Below, one piece after another: positions 41,037-49,458 of a DNA stretch of 64,000 bases (position 1 is its first letter; each line of letters starts with the position of its first letter). Origin of the DNA: Streptomyces sp. NBC_01485 (lineage in GTDB: Bacteria; Actinomycetota; Actinomycetes; Streptomycetales; Streptomycetaceae); contig NZ_CP109435.1 in assembly GCF_036227125.1 (NCBI RefSeq), forward strand, positions 3,472,001-3,536,000, in the 5' to 3' direction. Position numbers and translations under genes: made by a program. Below the pieces are notes generated by a model. That model worked only from the letters and a program-made list of their open reading frames with translations, had not been told where the DNA came from and made no database searches.

Positions 41037-41768
41037 TCACACCTGCACGATCGGCTCCCGGGTGAACAGGGCGCCGAGGCCCGGCGCGTTCACCCGGCGG
41101 TCCGTCAGCCGCAGCGCCTCCCAGACGGTGACCTGGTTGGCGGTGAGGACCGGCTTGCCGAGCTCCTTCTCCAGGAGGGGGAGGTGGGCGGCCGTGTGGA
41201 GGGCGGTGTCGGGCAGCAGGACCGCCTCGGCGCCGGGGTCGTCGGCCGCCCGGGCCAGGGCCAGCACCTGCGCCTCGTCCAAGGCTCCGACCTCGGCGGC
41301 GGTGACGATCCCGGCGCTGCTCAGCGCCGTCACCTCCAGCCCGCCCGCCCGCAGGAACTCGACGAACAGCCCGGCCACGTCGTCCGGATACGTCGCCCCG
41401 ACGGCGACCCGCCCGACGCCGATCTCCTTGGCCGCGTGCACGAAGGCGAACGAGGTGGAGGAGGCCGGCATGCCGGCGGCCGTGGCCAGGGCGCGCACCT
41501 GCTCCTGCGCGCCGTCCCAGCCGTGCACGAAGCCGCCGCTGGTGCAGGCCCACACGATCGCCTCGGCGCCCGCGAGCCGCACTTGCCCCACACCGTCCGC
41601 CAGCCGCTCGGGCGCGTACATCCGTCGCAGCGCGTCGACGCGGCGCGCGTCCTCTCCGATGTCGGTGTGGACCACGTCCAGTCGGACGTCGCTGCCCAGG
41701 AGCTGCTCGATACGGGGGTAGTCGTCCTCGCCCGAGTGGCCCGGGTAGAGAAAACCGAGTGCGGTCAT
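41037..41768 (-). CDS. Asp/Glu racemase-family protein (maleate isomerase/decarboxylase-like)
   Basis: 243 residues from ATG 41768. The first active-site cysteine is present (V-W-A-C-T-S-G-G-F, Cys75), but the position of the second is occupied by Asp187 in L-L-P-D-T-A-L-H-T. Two-cysteine racemases and maleate isomerases need both, so this is more likely a decarboxylase- or isomerase-like enzyme with different chemistry. The C-terminal A-N-Q-V-T-V-W-E-A-L is the family signature. The start overlaps the stop of an upstream relic by the ATGA at 41765-41768. Confidence 0.8.
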   Translation of the reverse strand: MTALGFLYPGHSGEDDYPRIEQLLGSDVRLDVVHTDIGEDARRVDALRRMYAPERLADGVGQVRLAGAEAIVWACTSGGFVHGWDGAQEQVRALATAAGMPASSTSFAFVHAAKEIGVGRVAVGATYPDDVAGLFVEFLRAGGLEVTALSSAGIVTAAEVGALDEAQVLALARAADDPGAEAVLLPDTALHTAAHLPLLEKELGKPVLTANQVTVWEALRLTDRRVNAPGLGALFTREPIVQV

Positions 41769-42055
41769 GTCCAACCTTCCTGCTGCTCTTCTTCCGGCGG
41801 TACCCGTTCCGGTGGTACCAGTGGTTCCCCCGGCACCGGGGGTTCCGGCGGTTCGGGGGGCCACACGCGCGCCGAGGTGTCCAGCAGCGCTTGATACGGT
41901 CCCACCGCCCGGGTACCCAGTCGGCGCAGCGCCGCCCACATGGTCACCTGGTTGGCCGAGATGACGGGTACGCGCGGCTCGGCCTCCAGTCGGGGGACGA
42001 CGAGGTGATGCCCATGGTCGGCACCGCCCTCACCGGGCGACGGGATGCGCAACAA
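41765..42055 (-). pseudogene. 5'-truncated Asp/Glu racemase-family gene
   Basis: An open frame of 96 codons whose middle reads P-R-L-E-A-E-P-R-V-P-V-I-S-A-N-Q-V-T-M-W-A-A-L-R-R-L-G, the C-terminal signature of the racemase family. The N-terminal two thirds, including the first catalytic cysteine, are gone; upstream sequence is the divergent dehydrogenase promoter. A Pro/Glu-rich tail ends at the coupled downstream gene. It is probably the remnant of a tandem pair. Confidence 0.65.
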
Positions 42056-42153
42056 GCCGTATGGACAACCGTGTTGACGACGGTGGGTTCGGGTGCGAAC
42101 GTGGTCAATCCGCGCACGTCAGACCCGTGGTCACGAGCGAGAGGGGGCACCGG

Positions 42154-43137
42154 ATGGCCGTCGCCCCCGCCTCCGCCGCCACGTCCGTCCCCGCTCTCCC
42201 CACGCTGCTCGTCCTGGACGCCGATCCGCTGCCCCGGCTCGGGCGGCTCACCGGTCAGGCCCGGGTGCTGCACGCCGACGAGGACTCGCTCGCCGCGCTG
42301 CTCCCGGCGGCGGACGCCCTGCTGATCTGGGACTTCACCTCGCACGCGGTGCGCGCCGCCTGGCCGGGCGAGGGGCCGCGACCGCGCTGGGTGCACACGG
42401 CGAGCGCGGGCGTGGACCATCTGATGTGCCCCGAGCTCGCCGCGTCGGACACGGTCGTGACGAACGCGCGCGGGGTGTTCGACCAGCCCGTCGCCGAGTA
42501 CGTGGCCGCGCTGGTCCTGGCGACGGCGAAGGACCTGCCGCGCACGTGGGAGTTGCAGCGGCGGGGCGAGTGGCGGCACCGGGAGAGCCGGCGGGTCGCC
42601 GGGACGCGGGCCGTCGTCGTCGGGTCGGGGCCGATCGGGCGGGCGATCGCCCGCGTGCTGAAGGCGCTCGGCATGACGACGTCCGTCGTCGGCCGGGTCC
42701 CGCGCACCGGCATCCACGGCCCCGACGACCTCAACCGCCTTCTCGCCCGCGCCGACTGGGTGATCGCCGCCGCCCCGCTCACCGAGCAGACGCGCGGCAT
42801 GTTCGACACCCGGCGGTTCGGCGTGATGCAGCCGTCCGCCTGCTTCGTGAACGTCGGACGCGGGCAGTTGGTCGTCGAGGACGCGCTGGTACGGGCGTTG
42901 GAGCGGCGGTGGATCGCGGGCGCGGCACTGGACGTCCTCACCGCTGAACCCCTCGCCCCCGAAAGCCCGTTGTGGCACGTGCCCGGGCTGCTGATCTCCC
43001 CGCACATGAGCGGCGACACGGTCGGCTGGCGGGACGAACTCGGCGTGCAGTTCGTGGAGTTGTTCGAGCGGTGGGCGGCGGGGCGGCCACTGAAGAACGT
43101 GGTCGACAAGCAGCGCGGATACGTGCCCGGACACTGA
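42154..43137 (+). CDS. D-isomer-specific 2-hydroxyacid dehydrogenase
   Basis: 327 residues from ATG 42154 with GAGAGGGGG upstream. NAD-binding G-S-G-P-I-G-R-A-I-A-R is at about 155-165; catalytic-domain landmarks are N-V-G-R-G-Q-L-V-V-E-D-A-L (Arg), the Glu within D-V-L-T-A-E-P-L, and the terminal His in I-S-P-H-M-S-G-D. All three catalytic residues appear present. The substrate is not evident. It reads toward ehuB 112 bases on, so it may belong to the same regulon. Confidence 0.88.
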   Translation: MAVAPASAATSVPALPTLLVLDADPLPRLGRLTGQARVLHADEDSLAALLPAADALLIWDFTSHAVRAAWPGEGPRPRWVHTASAGVDHLMCPELAASDTVVTNARGVFDQPVAEYVAALVLATAKDLPRTWELQRRGEWRHRESRRVAGTRAVVVGSGPIGRAIARVLKALGMTTSVVGRVPRTGIHGPDDLNRLLARADWVIAAAPLTEQTRGMFDTRRFGVMQPSACFVNVGRGQLVVEDALVRALERRWIAGAALDVLTAEPLAPESPLWHVPGLLISPHMSGDTVGWRDELGVQFVELFERWAAGRPLKNVVDKQRGYVPGH

Positions 43138-43249
43138 CGTCCCCGACGTCCCCGGCCCTTGGGTCCCTCGCCGGTCAAGGGGGCCTCGGCCCGGAACGGG
43201 GGTCGAAGCGGGCTGCATAAGTCGCATCGTCCCGGGTAGCCGCGCCGCC

Positions 43250-44188
43250 ATGGCTCCACCACTGGAACATCGCGAACGCGAACGCATACCCGGGACCGGG
43301 ACCACACGTCGGTCGCTGCTCGCGGGGGTGGCGGCGGCCGGCGTGCTGGGCGCCGCCGGCTGCTCCCGTGTGGCGACCGCGTCGACCGAGAACGGCGGCG
43401 ACCTCCTCGACCGGCTGAAGGCGGCCGGTGTCGTACGGCTGGGCATCGCCGGGGAGATCCCGTTCGGGTACATCGACAGGGACGGTGATCTGACCGGCGA
43501 GGCCCCTGAGCTGGCTCGGGTCGTCTTCGAGCGGCTCGGCGTCGGCAGGGTCCAGCCCGTGCCCACCGAGTTCGGGTCGCTCATTCCTGGGCTCAACTCG
43601 CGGCAGTTCGACGTCGCCGCCGCCGGGATGTACATCACCCCCGAGCGCTGCGAGCAGGTGCTCTTCGCCGACCCCGACTACCAGATGCTCGACTCCTTCA
43701 TCGTGCGCAAGGGCAATCCGAAGGGGCTGCACGGCTACCAGGACGTCGTCGGGAAGAAGGCCAGGTTCGCTACCGGGACCGGGTACGCGGAGATCCAGTA
43801 CGCCGTCGACGCGGGGTACGAGGAGAGCGACATCCTCATCGTGCCGGACCAGGTGGCGGGGCTGAACGCCGTCGAGGCCGGGCGCGTCGACGTGTTCGCC
43901 GGTACCGCGCTGACCACCCGTGAGGTGGTGCGGAAGTCGGCCAAGGCGGAGGCGACCGAGCCTTTCAAGCCCCTCGTCGACGGCGAACCCCATGTCGACG
44001 GGGGCGCGTTCGCCTTCCGGCTGACCGAGACACGGCTGCGGGACGCCTTCAACGCCGAACTGCGGAAGATGAAGAGGAGTGGGGAGCTGCTCCGCGTCCT
44101 CAAGCCGTTCGGGTTCACCGAGGCCGAGATGACCGGTCTGACCGCGAAGGAGCTGTGCGGCGGAGGGGTCGGAGGGAGCACCTCATGA
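43250..44188 (+). CDS. ehuB: Amino-acid-type solute-binding lipoprotein, ectoine/hydroxyectoine-like
   Basis: 312 residues. Twin arginines (T-T-R-R-S-L-L) and a lipobox ending G-A-A-G-C give lipidated Cys38. The mature part is family 3 SBP-like, with the conserved F-G-S-L-I-P-G-L-N-S-R-Q-F-D-V-A-A-A-G-M-Y-I-T region. The gene order ehuB-ehuC-ehuD-ehuA and the ATGA couplings match known ehu operons, which import ectoine and hydroxyectoine. The substrate is inferred by this resemblance; other compatible solutes or amino acids are possible. Confidence 0.83.
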   Translation: MAPPLEHRERERIPGTGTTRRSLLAGVAAAGVLGAAGCSRVATASTENGGDLLDRLKAAGVVRLGIAGEIPFGYIDRDGDLTGEAPELARVVFERLGVGRVQPVPTEFGSLIPGLNSRQFDVAAAGMYITPERCEQVLFADPDYQMLDSFIVRKGNPKGLHGYQDVVGKKARFATGTGYAEIQYAVDAGYEESDILIVPDQVAGLNAVEAGRVDVFAGTALTTREVVRKSAKAEATEPFKPLVDGEPHVDGGAFAFRLTETRLRDAFNAELRKMKRSGELLRVLKPFGFTEAEMTGLTAKELCGGGVGGSTS

Positions 44189-44949
44189 CCACCGGGCTCT
44201 GGGAACTCGTCCTCCAAGGGATCTGGACCACCGTCCAGTTGCTGGTCTTCAGCGCGCTGCTGGCCGCGGCCGTCTCCTTCGTGGCCGGTGTCGCGCGCAC
44301 TCACCGGCGGTGGATCGTCCGCTTCCTCGCGGGGTTCTACACCGAGGTGTTCCGCGGGACCTCGGCGCTGGTGATGATCTTCTGGGTGTTCTTCGTGCTG
44401 CCCCCGGCCTTCGGCTGGCAGTTGGTGCCGATGTGGGCGGGCACGCTCGCGCTCGGCCTGACGTACGGGGCGTACGGCTCGGAGATCGTGCGCGGCGCGC
44501 TGAAGGCCGTCGACCCGGCGCAGCGGGAGAGCGGGCTCGCGCTGAGCTTCACGCCCTGGCAGCGGATGCGGCTGATCCTGCTTCCGCAGGCGGTGCCGGA
44601 GATGATCCCGCCGTTCTCCAACCTGCTGATCGAGCTGCTCAAGGGCACCGCCCTGGTGTCGGTCATGGGCATGGGCGACCTGGCGTTCAGCGGGAACCTG
44701 GTGCGGCTCGCGCTCCAGGAGAGCGCGGAGATCTACACGTATCTGCTGGTCGTCTACTTCGTGATCGCGTTCCTGCTGACGCGGGTGATGCGCGGCCTGG
44801 AGCAGCGGCTGAAGGCGGGCGCCGGGAAGGCGCCCGAGCGCCGCAGGGCCGTACGCCGCAAGGCCGTCACCGCCGTGGCCGAAGTCGCCGAACCCGGGCC
44901 GCCCGTCGGCCCCGGAGTGGGCGCCGGAGCCGGAGGGGGTTCCCGATGA
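44185..44949 (+). CDS. ehuC: Polar amino acid-type ABC permease
   Basis: 254 residues, about five transmembrane helices. The HisM-type loop A-L-K-A-V-D-P-A-Q-R-E-S-G-L-A-L-S contacts the ATPase. ATG 44185 overlaps the ehuB stop. The C-terminal 45 residues are a charged tail (R-R-K-A-V-T-A-V-A-E-V-A-E-P) ending in Gly-rich sequence. Confidence 0.86.
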   Translation: MTTGLWELVLQGIWTTVQLLVFSALLAAAVSFVAGVARTHRRWIVRFLAGFYTEVFRGTSALVMIFWVFFVLPPAFGWQLVPMWAGTLALGLTYGAYGSEIVRGALKAVDPAQRESGLALSFTPWQRMRLILLPQAVPEMIPPFSNLLIELLKGTALVSVMGMGDLAFSGNLVRLALQESAEIYTYLLVVYFVIAFLLTRVMRGLEQRLKAGAGKAPERRRAVRRKAVTAVAEVAEPGPPVGPGVGAGAGGGSR

Positions 44950-45632
44950 CGTGGGACTGGGGCGCGGTCGCCGACTTCATGCCGCACTTCCGGGACGGGC
45001 TGCTGATCACCCTGCAGGCCCTCGCCCTCGGCTCGCTGATCTCCTTCGCCCTCGGGCTGGTCTGGGCGCTGCTGATGCGGACGCCGTCGCTCCCCCACGC
45101 TCGAACACACTCGCGCGGGTGGTACCCCCTGGTGCGCTGGCCGGTGGGCGTGGTCACGGAGTTCGTGCGCAACACCCCGCTGCTGGTGCAGTTGTTCTTC
45201 CTGTTCTACGTGCTGCCCGAGTGGGGCCTGACCTTCTCGGCGCTGACGACCGGCGTCTTCGCGATCGGCCTGCACTACTCGACGTACACGATGCAGGTCT
45301 ACCGCGCCGGCATCGAGGCGGTGCCCGCCGGACAGTGGGAGGCGGCGACGGCGCTGAACCTGCCGGTCGGCCGGACCTGGCGGGTGGTCATCCTGCCGCA
45401 GGCGATCCGGCGGGTCGTCCCGGCGCTCGGCAACTACGTGATCTCCATGCTCAAGGACACGCCGATGCTGATGGCGATCACCGTCCTCGACATGCTCGGG
45501 CAGGCACGGCTCTTCTCCCAGGAGCACTTCCAGTTCACCGAGCCGCTGACCGTGATCGGCGTGGCCTTCATCCTCATCTCCTACCTGGCCTCCCTACTTC
45601 TGCGAGCCCTGGAGCGACGTCTTGTCCACTGA
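44946..45632 (+). CDS. ehuD: Polar amino acid-type ABC permease with an in-frame repeat insertion
   Basis: 228 residues, second permease of the ehu importer; ATG 44946 overlaps the ehuC stop. The loop I-E-A-V-P-A-G-Q-W-E-A-A-T-A-L-N is the ATPase-contact motif. Between the first and second helices, residues about 49-61 (S-L-P-H-A-R-T-H-S-R-G-W-Y) come from a DNA segment (45088-45130) resembling a dispersed Streptomyces repeat, which enlarges a cytoplasmic loop without breaking the frame. Confidence 0.86.
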   Translation: MTWDWGAVADFMPHFRDGLLITLQALALGSLISFALGLVWALLMRTPSLPHARTHSRGWYPLVRWPVGVVTEFVRNTPLLVQLFFLFYVLPEWGLTFSALTTGVFAIGLHYSTYTMQVYRAGIEAVPAGQWEAATALNLPVGRTWRVVILPQAIRRVVPALGNYVISMLKDTPMLMAITVLDMLGQARLFSQEHFQFTEPLTVIGVAFILISYLASLLLRALERRLVH

Positions 45633-46452
45633 CACTCCGCTGACGAAAGCATCCGACCCCGATTCCGGTCCCGGCCACGGTCCCGATCCCGAGGGCGCCA
45701 ATCCGCCGGTGGACGGCAGCGAGCTGATCCGCCTGGAGCAGGTCAGCAAGCGGTTCGGGTCCAACACCGTGCTCGACCGGCTCGACTTCGCCGTGGAGTC
45801 CGGCAAGCACGTCACGCTGGTCGGCCCGTCCGGCTCCGGCAAGACGACGATCCTGCGGCTGCTGATGACCCTGGCCAAGCCGGACGAGGGGACGATCACG
45901 GTCGCCGGGGAGAAGCTGTTCCCCGCCCCCGAGAAGCAGGTCCGCGAGGTCCGCAAGAAGATCGGGATGGTGTTCCAGCAGTTCAACCTGTTCCCGAACA
46001 TGAGCGTGCTGCGCAACATCACCGAGGCCCCGGTGACCGTCCTCGGCCTGTCCAAGGACGAGGCCGAGCAGCGCGCCCGGGAACTGCTGGACCTGGTGGG
46101 CCTCGCCGACAAGTGCGACGCCTGGCCCACCCAGTTGTCGGGCGGCCAGCAGCAGCGCGTCGCGATCGCGCGGGCGCTGGCGATGCGGCCGCAGGTGCTG
46201 CTCCTCGACGAGGTCACCTCGGCGCTGGACCCCGAGCTGGTCGCGGGCGTCCTCGACGTCCTCAGGGACATCGCCCGCACCACCGACATCACGATGCTCT
46301 GTGTGACCCATGAGATGAACTTCGCCCGGGACATCTCCGACCAGGTCCTGATGTTCGACTCGGGCCGGGTCATCGAGTCGGGTCCACCGGAGCAGATCTT
46401 CGGCTCCCCGGAGCAGGAACGGACCCGGGAGTTTCTCAGCGCGGTGCTGTGA
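45622..46452 (+). CDS. ehuA: ABC transporter ATPase
   Basis: 276 residues from TTG 45622, inside the ehuD 3' end. Walker A G-P-S-G-S-G-K-T-T, Q-loop V-F-Q-Q-F-N-L-F, signature L-S-G-G-Q-Q-Q-R, Walker B V-L-L-L-D-E-V-T-S-A-L-D and the switch His in C-V-T-H-E-M are all intact. The first 30 residues are an acidic, Pro/Gly-rich extension unusual for this family. Last gene of the ehu operon; its stop lies within a 29-bp duplication. Confidence 0.92.
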   Translation: MSTDTPLTKASDPDSGPGHGPDPEGANPPVDGSELIRLEQVSKRFGSNTVLDRLDFAVESGKHVTLVGPSGSGKTTILRLLMTLAKPDEGTITVAGEKLFPAPEKQVREVRKKIGMVFQQFNLFPNMSVLRNITEAPVTVLGLSKDEAEQRARELLDLVGLADKCDAWPTQLSGGQQQRVAIARALAMRPQVLLLDEVTSALDPELVAGVLDVLRDIARTTDITMLCVTHEMNFARDISDQVLMFDSGRVIESGPPEQIFGSPEQERTREFLSAVL

Positions 46453-46501
46453 GGCCGATGCGGTGAGACCCCGTGCTGTGAAGGCCGGTGCGGTGAGGCC
46501 G
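46444..46501. repeat. Imperfect 29-bp tandem duplication at the ehuA stop codon
   Basis: GTGCTGTGAGGCCGATGCGG (46444-46463) and the following bases recur as GTGCTGTGAAGGCCGGTGCGG from about 46473. The ehuA TGA (46450-46452) is inside the first unit. Confidence 0.7.
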
Positions 46502-46524
46502 CTGGCCCGAGCGCGGGGTCATGA

Positions 46525-46542
46525 CGCTGGCATATGCCAGCG
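46525..46542. promoter_or_regulatory. 18-bp perfect palindrome upstream of the IclR gene
   Basis: CGCTGGCATATGCCAGCG, 210 bases upstream of the IclR-family start and 73 after ehuA. Its core GGCATATGCC occurs again at 35513-35522. The spacing and symmetry suit a dimeric regulator; the binding protein is unknown. Confidence 0.6.
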
Positions 46543-46751
46543 GGCCGGTGCCGCAGTTGGGAGGGGCGCGGAGCCGCGGTCGAGGGGGTCGTAAGTGCGA
46601 CAGATTCTCACCTACAACCCCTCCCCTCCGGCCCCCTGGCCGTTATCGTGGAAGCTGATTCGCTGTCAGGATCACGGACTGCCGATCAAGGATTACCGAT
46701 CAAGGATCACGGTTCACGGATCACGGCCAGAAAGCGACCAGGGGGGAAACC

Positions 46752-47510
46752 GTGGCGCTGAAGCACGAGCCGACCGCGCCGTACCACTCGGCCCAGGAGG
46801 CGCTGCGCGTCCTGGAGACGGTGGCGCGGCACTCCACCGGTGTCACCGACGCCCAACTCGCCCGCCAGACCGGCCTCACCGCCGACCGGCTGACCACACT
46901 GCTGCGCATGCTGCGCCGCGAGGGCTACGTCGAGCAGATCGCCGACGGCGCGTACGTCACGGGCGATGCCCTAGCCCGGCTGGGCTCAGCGCACCAGCAC
47001 GAGCAGGCCCTGCACGACAAGCTCCAGCACACCCTCGACCGGCTCCGCGACTGTGTCGGCGCCGCCGTCTACATCAGCCGGTACGTCGACGGCGAGGTCA
47101 CGATCACCCAGTACGCCGACGGCCCCGGCACACCGTCCGTCAACGAGTGGTTCGACTTCCGCTCCTCCGCGCACGCCACCGCGCTCGGCAAGAGCCTGCT
47201 CGGCCAGCTCGACCACAACGGCCGGCGCGACCACCTCTCCCGGCACAGGATGGCCCGGCTCACCTCACGCACCATCACCAGCGACACGCTGCTGCTCTCC
47301 CGCCTGGAGGCGCAGCCGCCGACGGTCCCGGTGCTCGACCTCCAGGAGTACGCGGTCGGCACGGTCTGCGCGGCCGTCCCGATCACCGCCGGCTCCACGG
47401 CCGGCTGCCTGGCCCTGTCCCTGCCCGTCGCCCACGCCCACCGCCTCCGCCAGGCCGCCGACGCCCTGAACAGGAACGCGGCACCGGTACTGCTGTCACT
47501 CGCGATCTAG
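46752..47510 (+). CDS. IclR-family transcriptional regulator
   Basis: 252 residues from GTG 46752 behind a G-rich ribosome site. N-terminal winged helix (about 10-75: L-E-T-V-A-R-H-S-T-G-V-T-D-A-Q-L-A-R-Q), C-terminal effector-binding domain (about 85-250) ending with G-C-L-A-L-S-L-P-V-A. The effector is unknown; the ehu operon just upstream is a reasonable target. Its 299-base upstream region contains a palindrome and degenerate repeats (ATCACGG and CGATCAAGGAT types, about 46668-46735). Confidence 0.88.
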   Translation: MALKHEPTAPYHSAQEALRVLETVARHSTGVTDAQLARQTGLTADRLTTLLRMLRREGYVEQIADGAYVTGDALARLGSAHQHEQALHDKLQHTLDRLRDCVGAAVYISRYVDGEVTITQYADGPGTPSVNEWFDFRSSAHATALGKSLLGQLDHNGRRDHLSRHRMARLTSRTITSDTLLLSRLEAQPPTVPVLDLQEYAVGTVCAAVPITAGSTAGCLALSLPVAHAHRLRQAADALNRNAAPVLLSLAI

Positions 47511-47623
47511 GAGCCGGTCCAGGGGGTCATCCGTGGCCGGCCAGGAATTGGTCAGAAGCACCCCTGCGGACCAGGTAGTATTTTCTCCGTCGCCAGCCGC
47601 CGAAGGCGGAGGGCGAGGGTCAT

Positions 47624-47697
47624 GCGCCGCTAGCTCAGTTGGTTAGAGCAGCTGACTCTTAATCAGCGGGTCCGGGGTTCGAGTCCCTGGCGGCGCA
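47624..47697 (+). tRNA. tRNA-Lys (CTT), copy 2
   Basis: Same 74-nt sequence as copy 1. TAGTAT at 47576-47581 is a plausible -10. Terminator hairpin at 47703-47734. Confidence 0.98.
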
Positions 47698-47702
47698 CAG
47701 AT

Positions 47703-47734
47703 GAAGGGCCCCTCGTGGACACGAGGGGCCCTTC
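47703..47734. terminator. Terminator after tRNA-Lys copy 2
   Basis: Perfect 14-bp arms (47703-47716 and 47721-47734) with loop GGAC, five bases past the tRNA and just before the end of the convergent acyl-CoA synthetase gene. Confidence 0.88.
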
Positions 47735-47744
47735 GCCTTGCCTG

Positions 47745-49418
47745 TCAGCTTTCGTCGGCCTCCGTCAGCCTGCGGTACGTCGCCTCCCCCGGCGGTCGCC
47801 ACCACACCGGGTCGGCGCAGCGGACGCCCTCCCTCCGCAGCAGCGCCCGGTGGATCTTGTTGGTGGCGGTGACGGGCATCCGTTCCACCACCCGTACGAA
47901 CCGGGGCGCCATCTTCGTGCCCAGGTCGGGCTGGGCGAGCAGGAACTCGGCGAAGGCGAGCGGGTCGAAAGTCCCGGCCAGCGTCGCCATCACCTGGTCG
48001 CCGGTCACCGGGTCCGGGACGGCGTAGACGGCGACGGCGGCCGCCCCCTCGTACCGGGCGAGGATGTTCTCGATCATCGCGGCGGCCAGGTTCTCGCTGT
48101 CGACGCGGAGCCGGTCGTCGGTGCGGCCCGCGAAGTAGAGGAAGCCGTCGCGGTCGCGGTAGAAGAGGTCGCCGGTCCAGTACGCGCCGTCCTCGCGGCG
48201 CCGCTCCGCCTCCGCCGCCGGGTTGCGCCAGTAGCCCTCGAAGGGGTTCGGCCCCCGGTTGACCAGCTCCCCGATCGCCGCGTCGCCGTTCAGCAGCCGG
48301 CCCGCCGTGTCGAACTCGGCCGGCGGACACTCCGCGCACGTCTGCGGGTCGAGGACGACGAGCCCGGGCCCCGCCCGGCCGACCGCGCCCACCGGCGTCC
48401 CCGGCGACCAGTGCACGGCCGCCCCGCCCTCCGAGGAGCCGTACCCCTCCACCAGCCGCACCCCGAAGCGCCGTTCGAAGGCCGCCGCGTCCACCGTCCC
48501 CGCCTCGGTGCCGAAGCCGAGCCGCAGCGCGTGGTCCCGGTCGTCGGGGCGCGGCTCGGTGGCCAGGACGTACTGGATCGCCCGGCCCACGTAGGTGAAG
48601 TACGTCGCCCGGTAGCGCCGTACGTCCGCCAGGAAACCGGAGGCCGAGAAGCGCCGGCGCAGCGCCACCCCGGCCCCCGCCGCCAGCGCGGGCGCCCAGT
48701 CGGCGATCACCGCGTTGCCGTGGAACATCGGCATGCAGACGTAGTGCACGTCGTCCGGGCGGACGGCGAACTGCCCCGCCAGCGAACGCCCGGCGGCGGC
48801 CAGCCGGCCCTGGGTGCACAGGGCGGCCTTCGGCGCGCCGGTCGAACCGGAGGTGAAGTAGAGGAGGAAGTGGTCGGCGGGGGTGGCGCGGGAGGGGTCC
48901 GGGCGGGCGTCCGTATACGGCGCGAGCAGGTCGTCGTACTCCGGGGTGCCGGTGATCAGCAGCCGCACGCCGGGCAGGTCGAGGCCCCTGAGGAGGGGGA
49001 GGTGGGTGTGCTCGGTGATGAGGAGCCGGCACTCGGTGTGCAGGATGTCCCGGGCCAGTTCGGGGCCGCGCCGGGTGGGGTTGACGCCCGCGACCGCCGC
49101 ACCGGCGAGGGCCGCGGCGGACAGCCACAGCGGGAACTCGGGGGTGTTGTCCAGCAGCACCCCGATGTGCGGCGGCCCGTCCGACGGCAGCAGGTCGGCC
49201 AGCAGCGCCGCCCGCGCGGCGGCACCGGCGGCGACCTCGTGGTGCGTGAGGACCGTCTCCTCGGGGTCCCCGCACCACAGCCCCGGACGGCGGTCGCCCC
49301 ACCGGGCCGCTACGAGTTCGGCGACGGTGCCGAAGCCATCGCCGAGGCCGGTTCCGGTGCCGGTGCCGGTGCCGGTGCCATCGCCGAGGCCGGTGCCGGT
49401 ATCCCTGGTGGACTTCAT
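47745..49418 (-). CDS. Acyl-CoA synthetase / AMP-dependent ligase
   Basis: 557 residues. ANL-superfamily motifs: L-Y-F-T-S-G-S-T-G-A-P-K-A (P-loop-like A3), E-G-Y-G-S-S-E-G (A5), Y-W-T-G-D-L-F-Y (A7) and G-R-T-D-D-R-L-R-V-D-S-E-N (A8). The C-terminal lysine region T-N-K-I-H-R-A is also visible. It should activate a fatty or related carboxylic acid. The N-terminus (about residues 8-24) is a run of Gly-Thr pairs encoded by a CCGGTG-type hexanucleotide repeat. Monocistronic, between two tRNA-Lys loci. Confidence 0.88.
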   Translation of the reverse strand: MKSTRDTGTGLGDGTGTGTGTGTGLGDGFGTVAELVAARWGDRRPGLWCGDPEETVLTHHEVAAGAAARAALLADLLPSDGPPHIGVLLDNTPEFPLWLSAAALAGAAVAGVNPTRRGPELARDILHTECRLLITEHTHLPLLRGLDLPGVRLLITGTPEYDDLLAPYTDARPDPSRATPADHFLLYFTSGSTGAPKAALCTQGRLAAAGRSLAGQFAVRPDDVHYVCMPMFHGNAVIADWAPALAAGAGVALRRRFSASGFLADVRRYRATYFTYVGRAIQYVLATEPRPDDRDHALRLGFGTEAGTVDAAAFERRFGVRLVEGYGSSEGGAAVHWSPGTPVGAVGRAGPGLVVLDPQTCAECPPAEFDTAGRLLNGDAAIGELVNRGPNPFEGYWRNPAAEAERRREDGAYWTGDLFYRDRDGFLYFAGRTDDRLRVDSENLAAAMIENILARYEGAAAVAVYAVPDPVTGDQVMATLAGTFDPLAFAEFLLAQPDLGTKMAPRFVRVVERMPVTATNKIHRALLRREGVRCADPVWWRPPGEATYRRLTEADES

Positions 49419-49458
49419 GGCCGCGCACGGTAGTTGACGTACCGTCAGATGTGGAGGG

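Noticed and set aside
41944..43638. Long minus-strand frame opposite the hydroxyacid dehydrogenase
   Set aside because: Antisense shadow. The plus-strand gene keeps the NAD motif and catalytic triad.
47624..47697. Phage or ICE attachment at tRNA-Lys
   Set aside because: No integrase gene or partial tRNA copy is found near any of the three copies; all are full length and identical.
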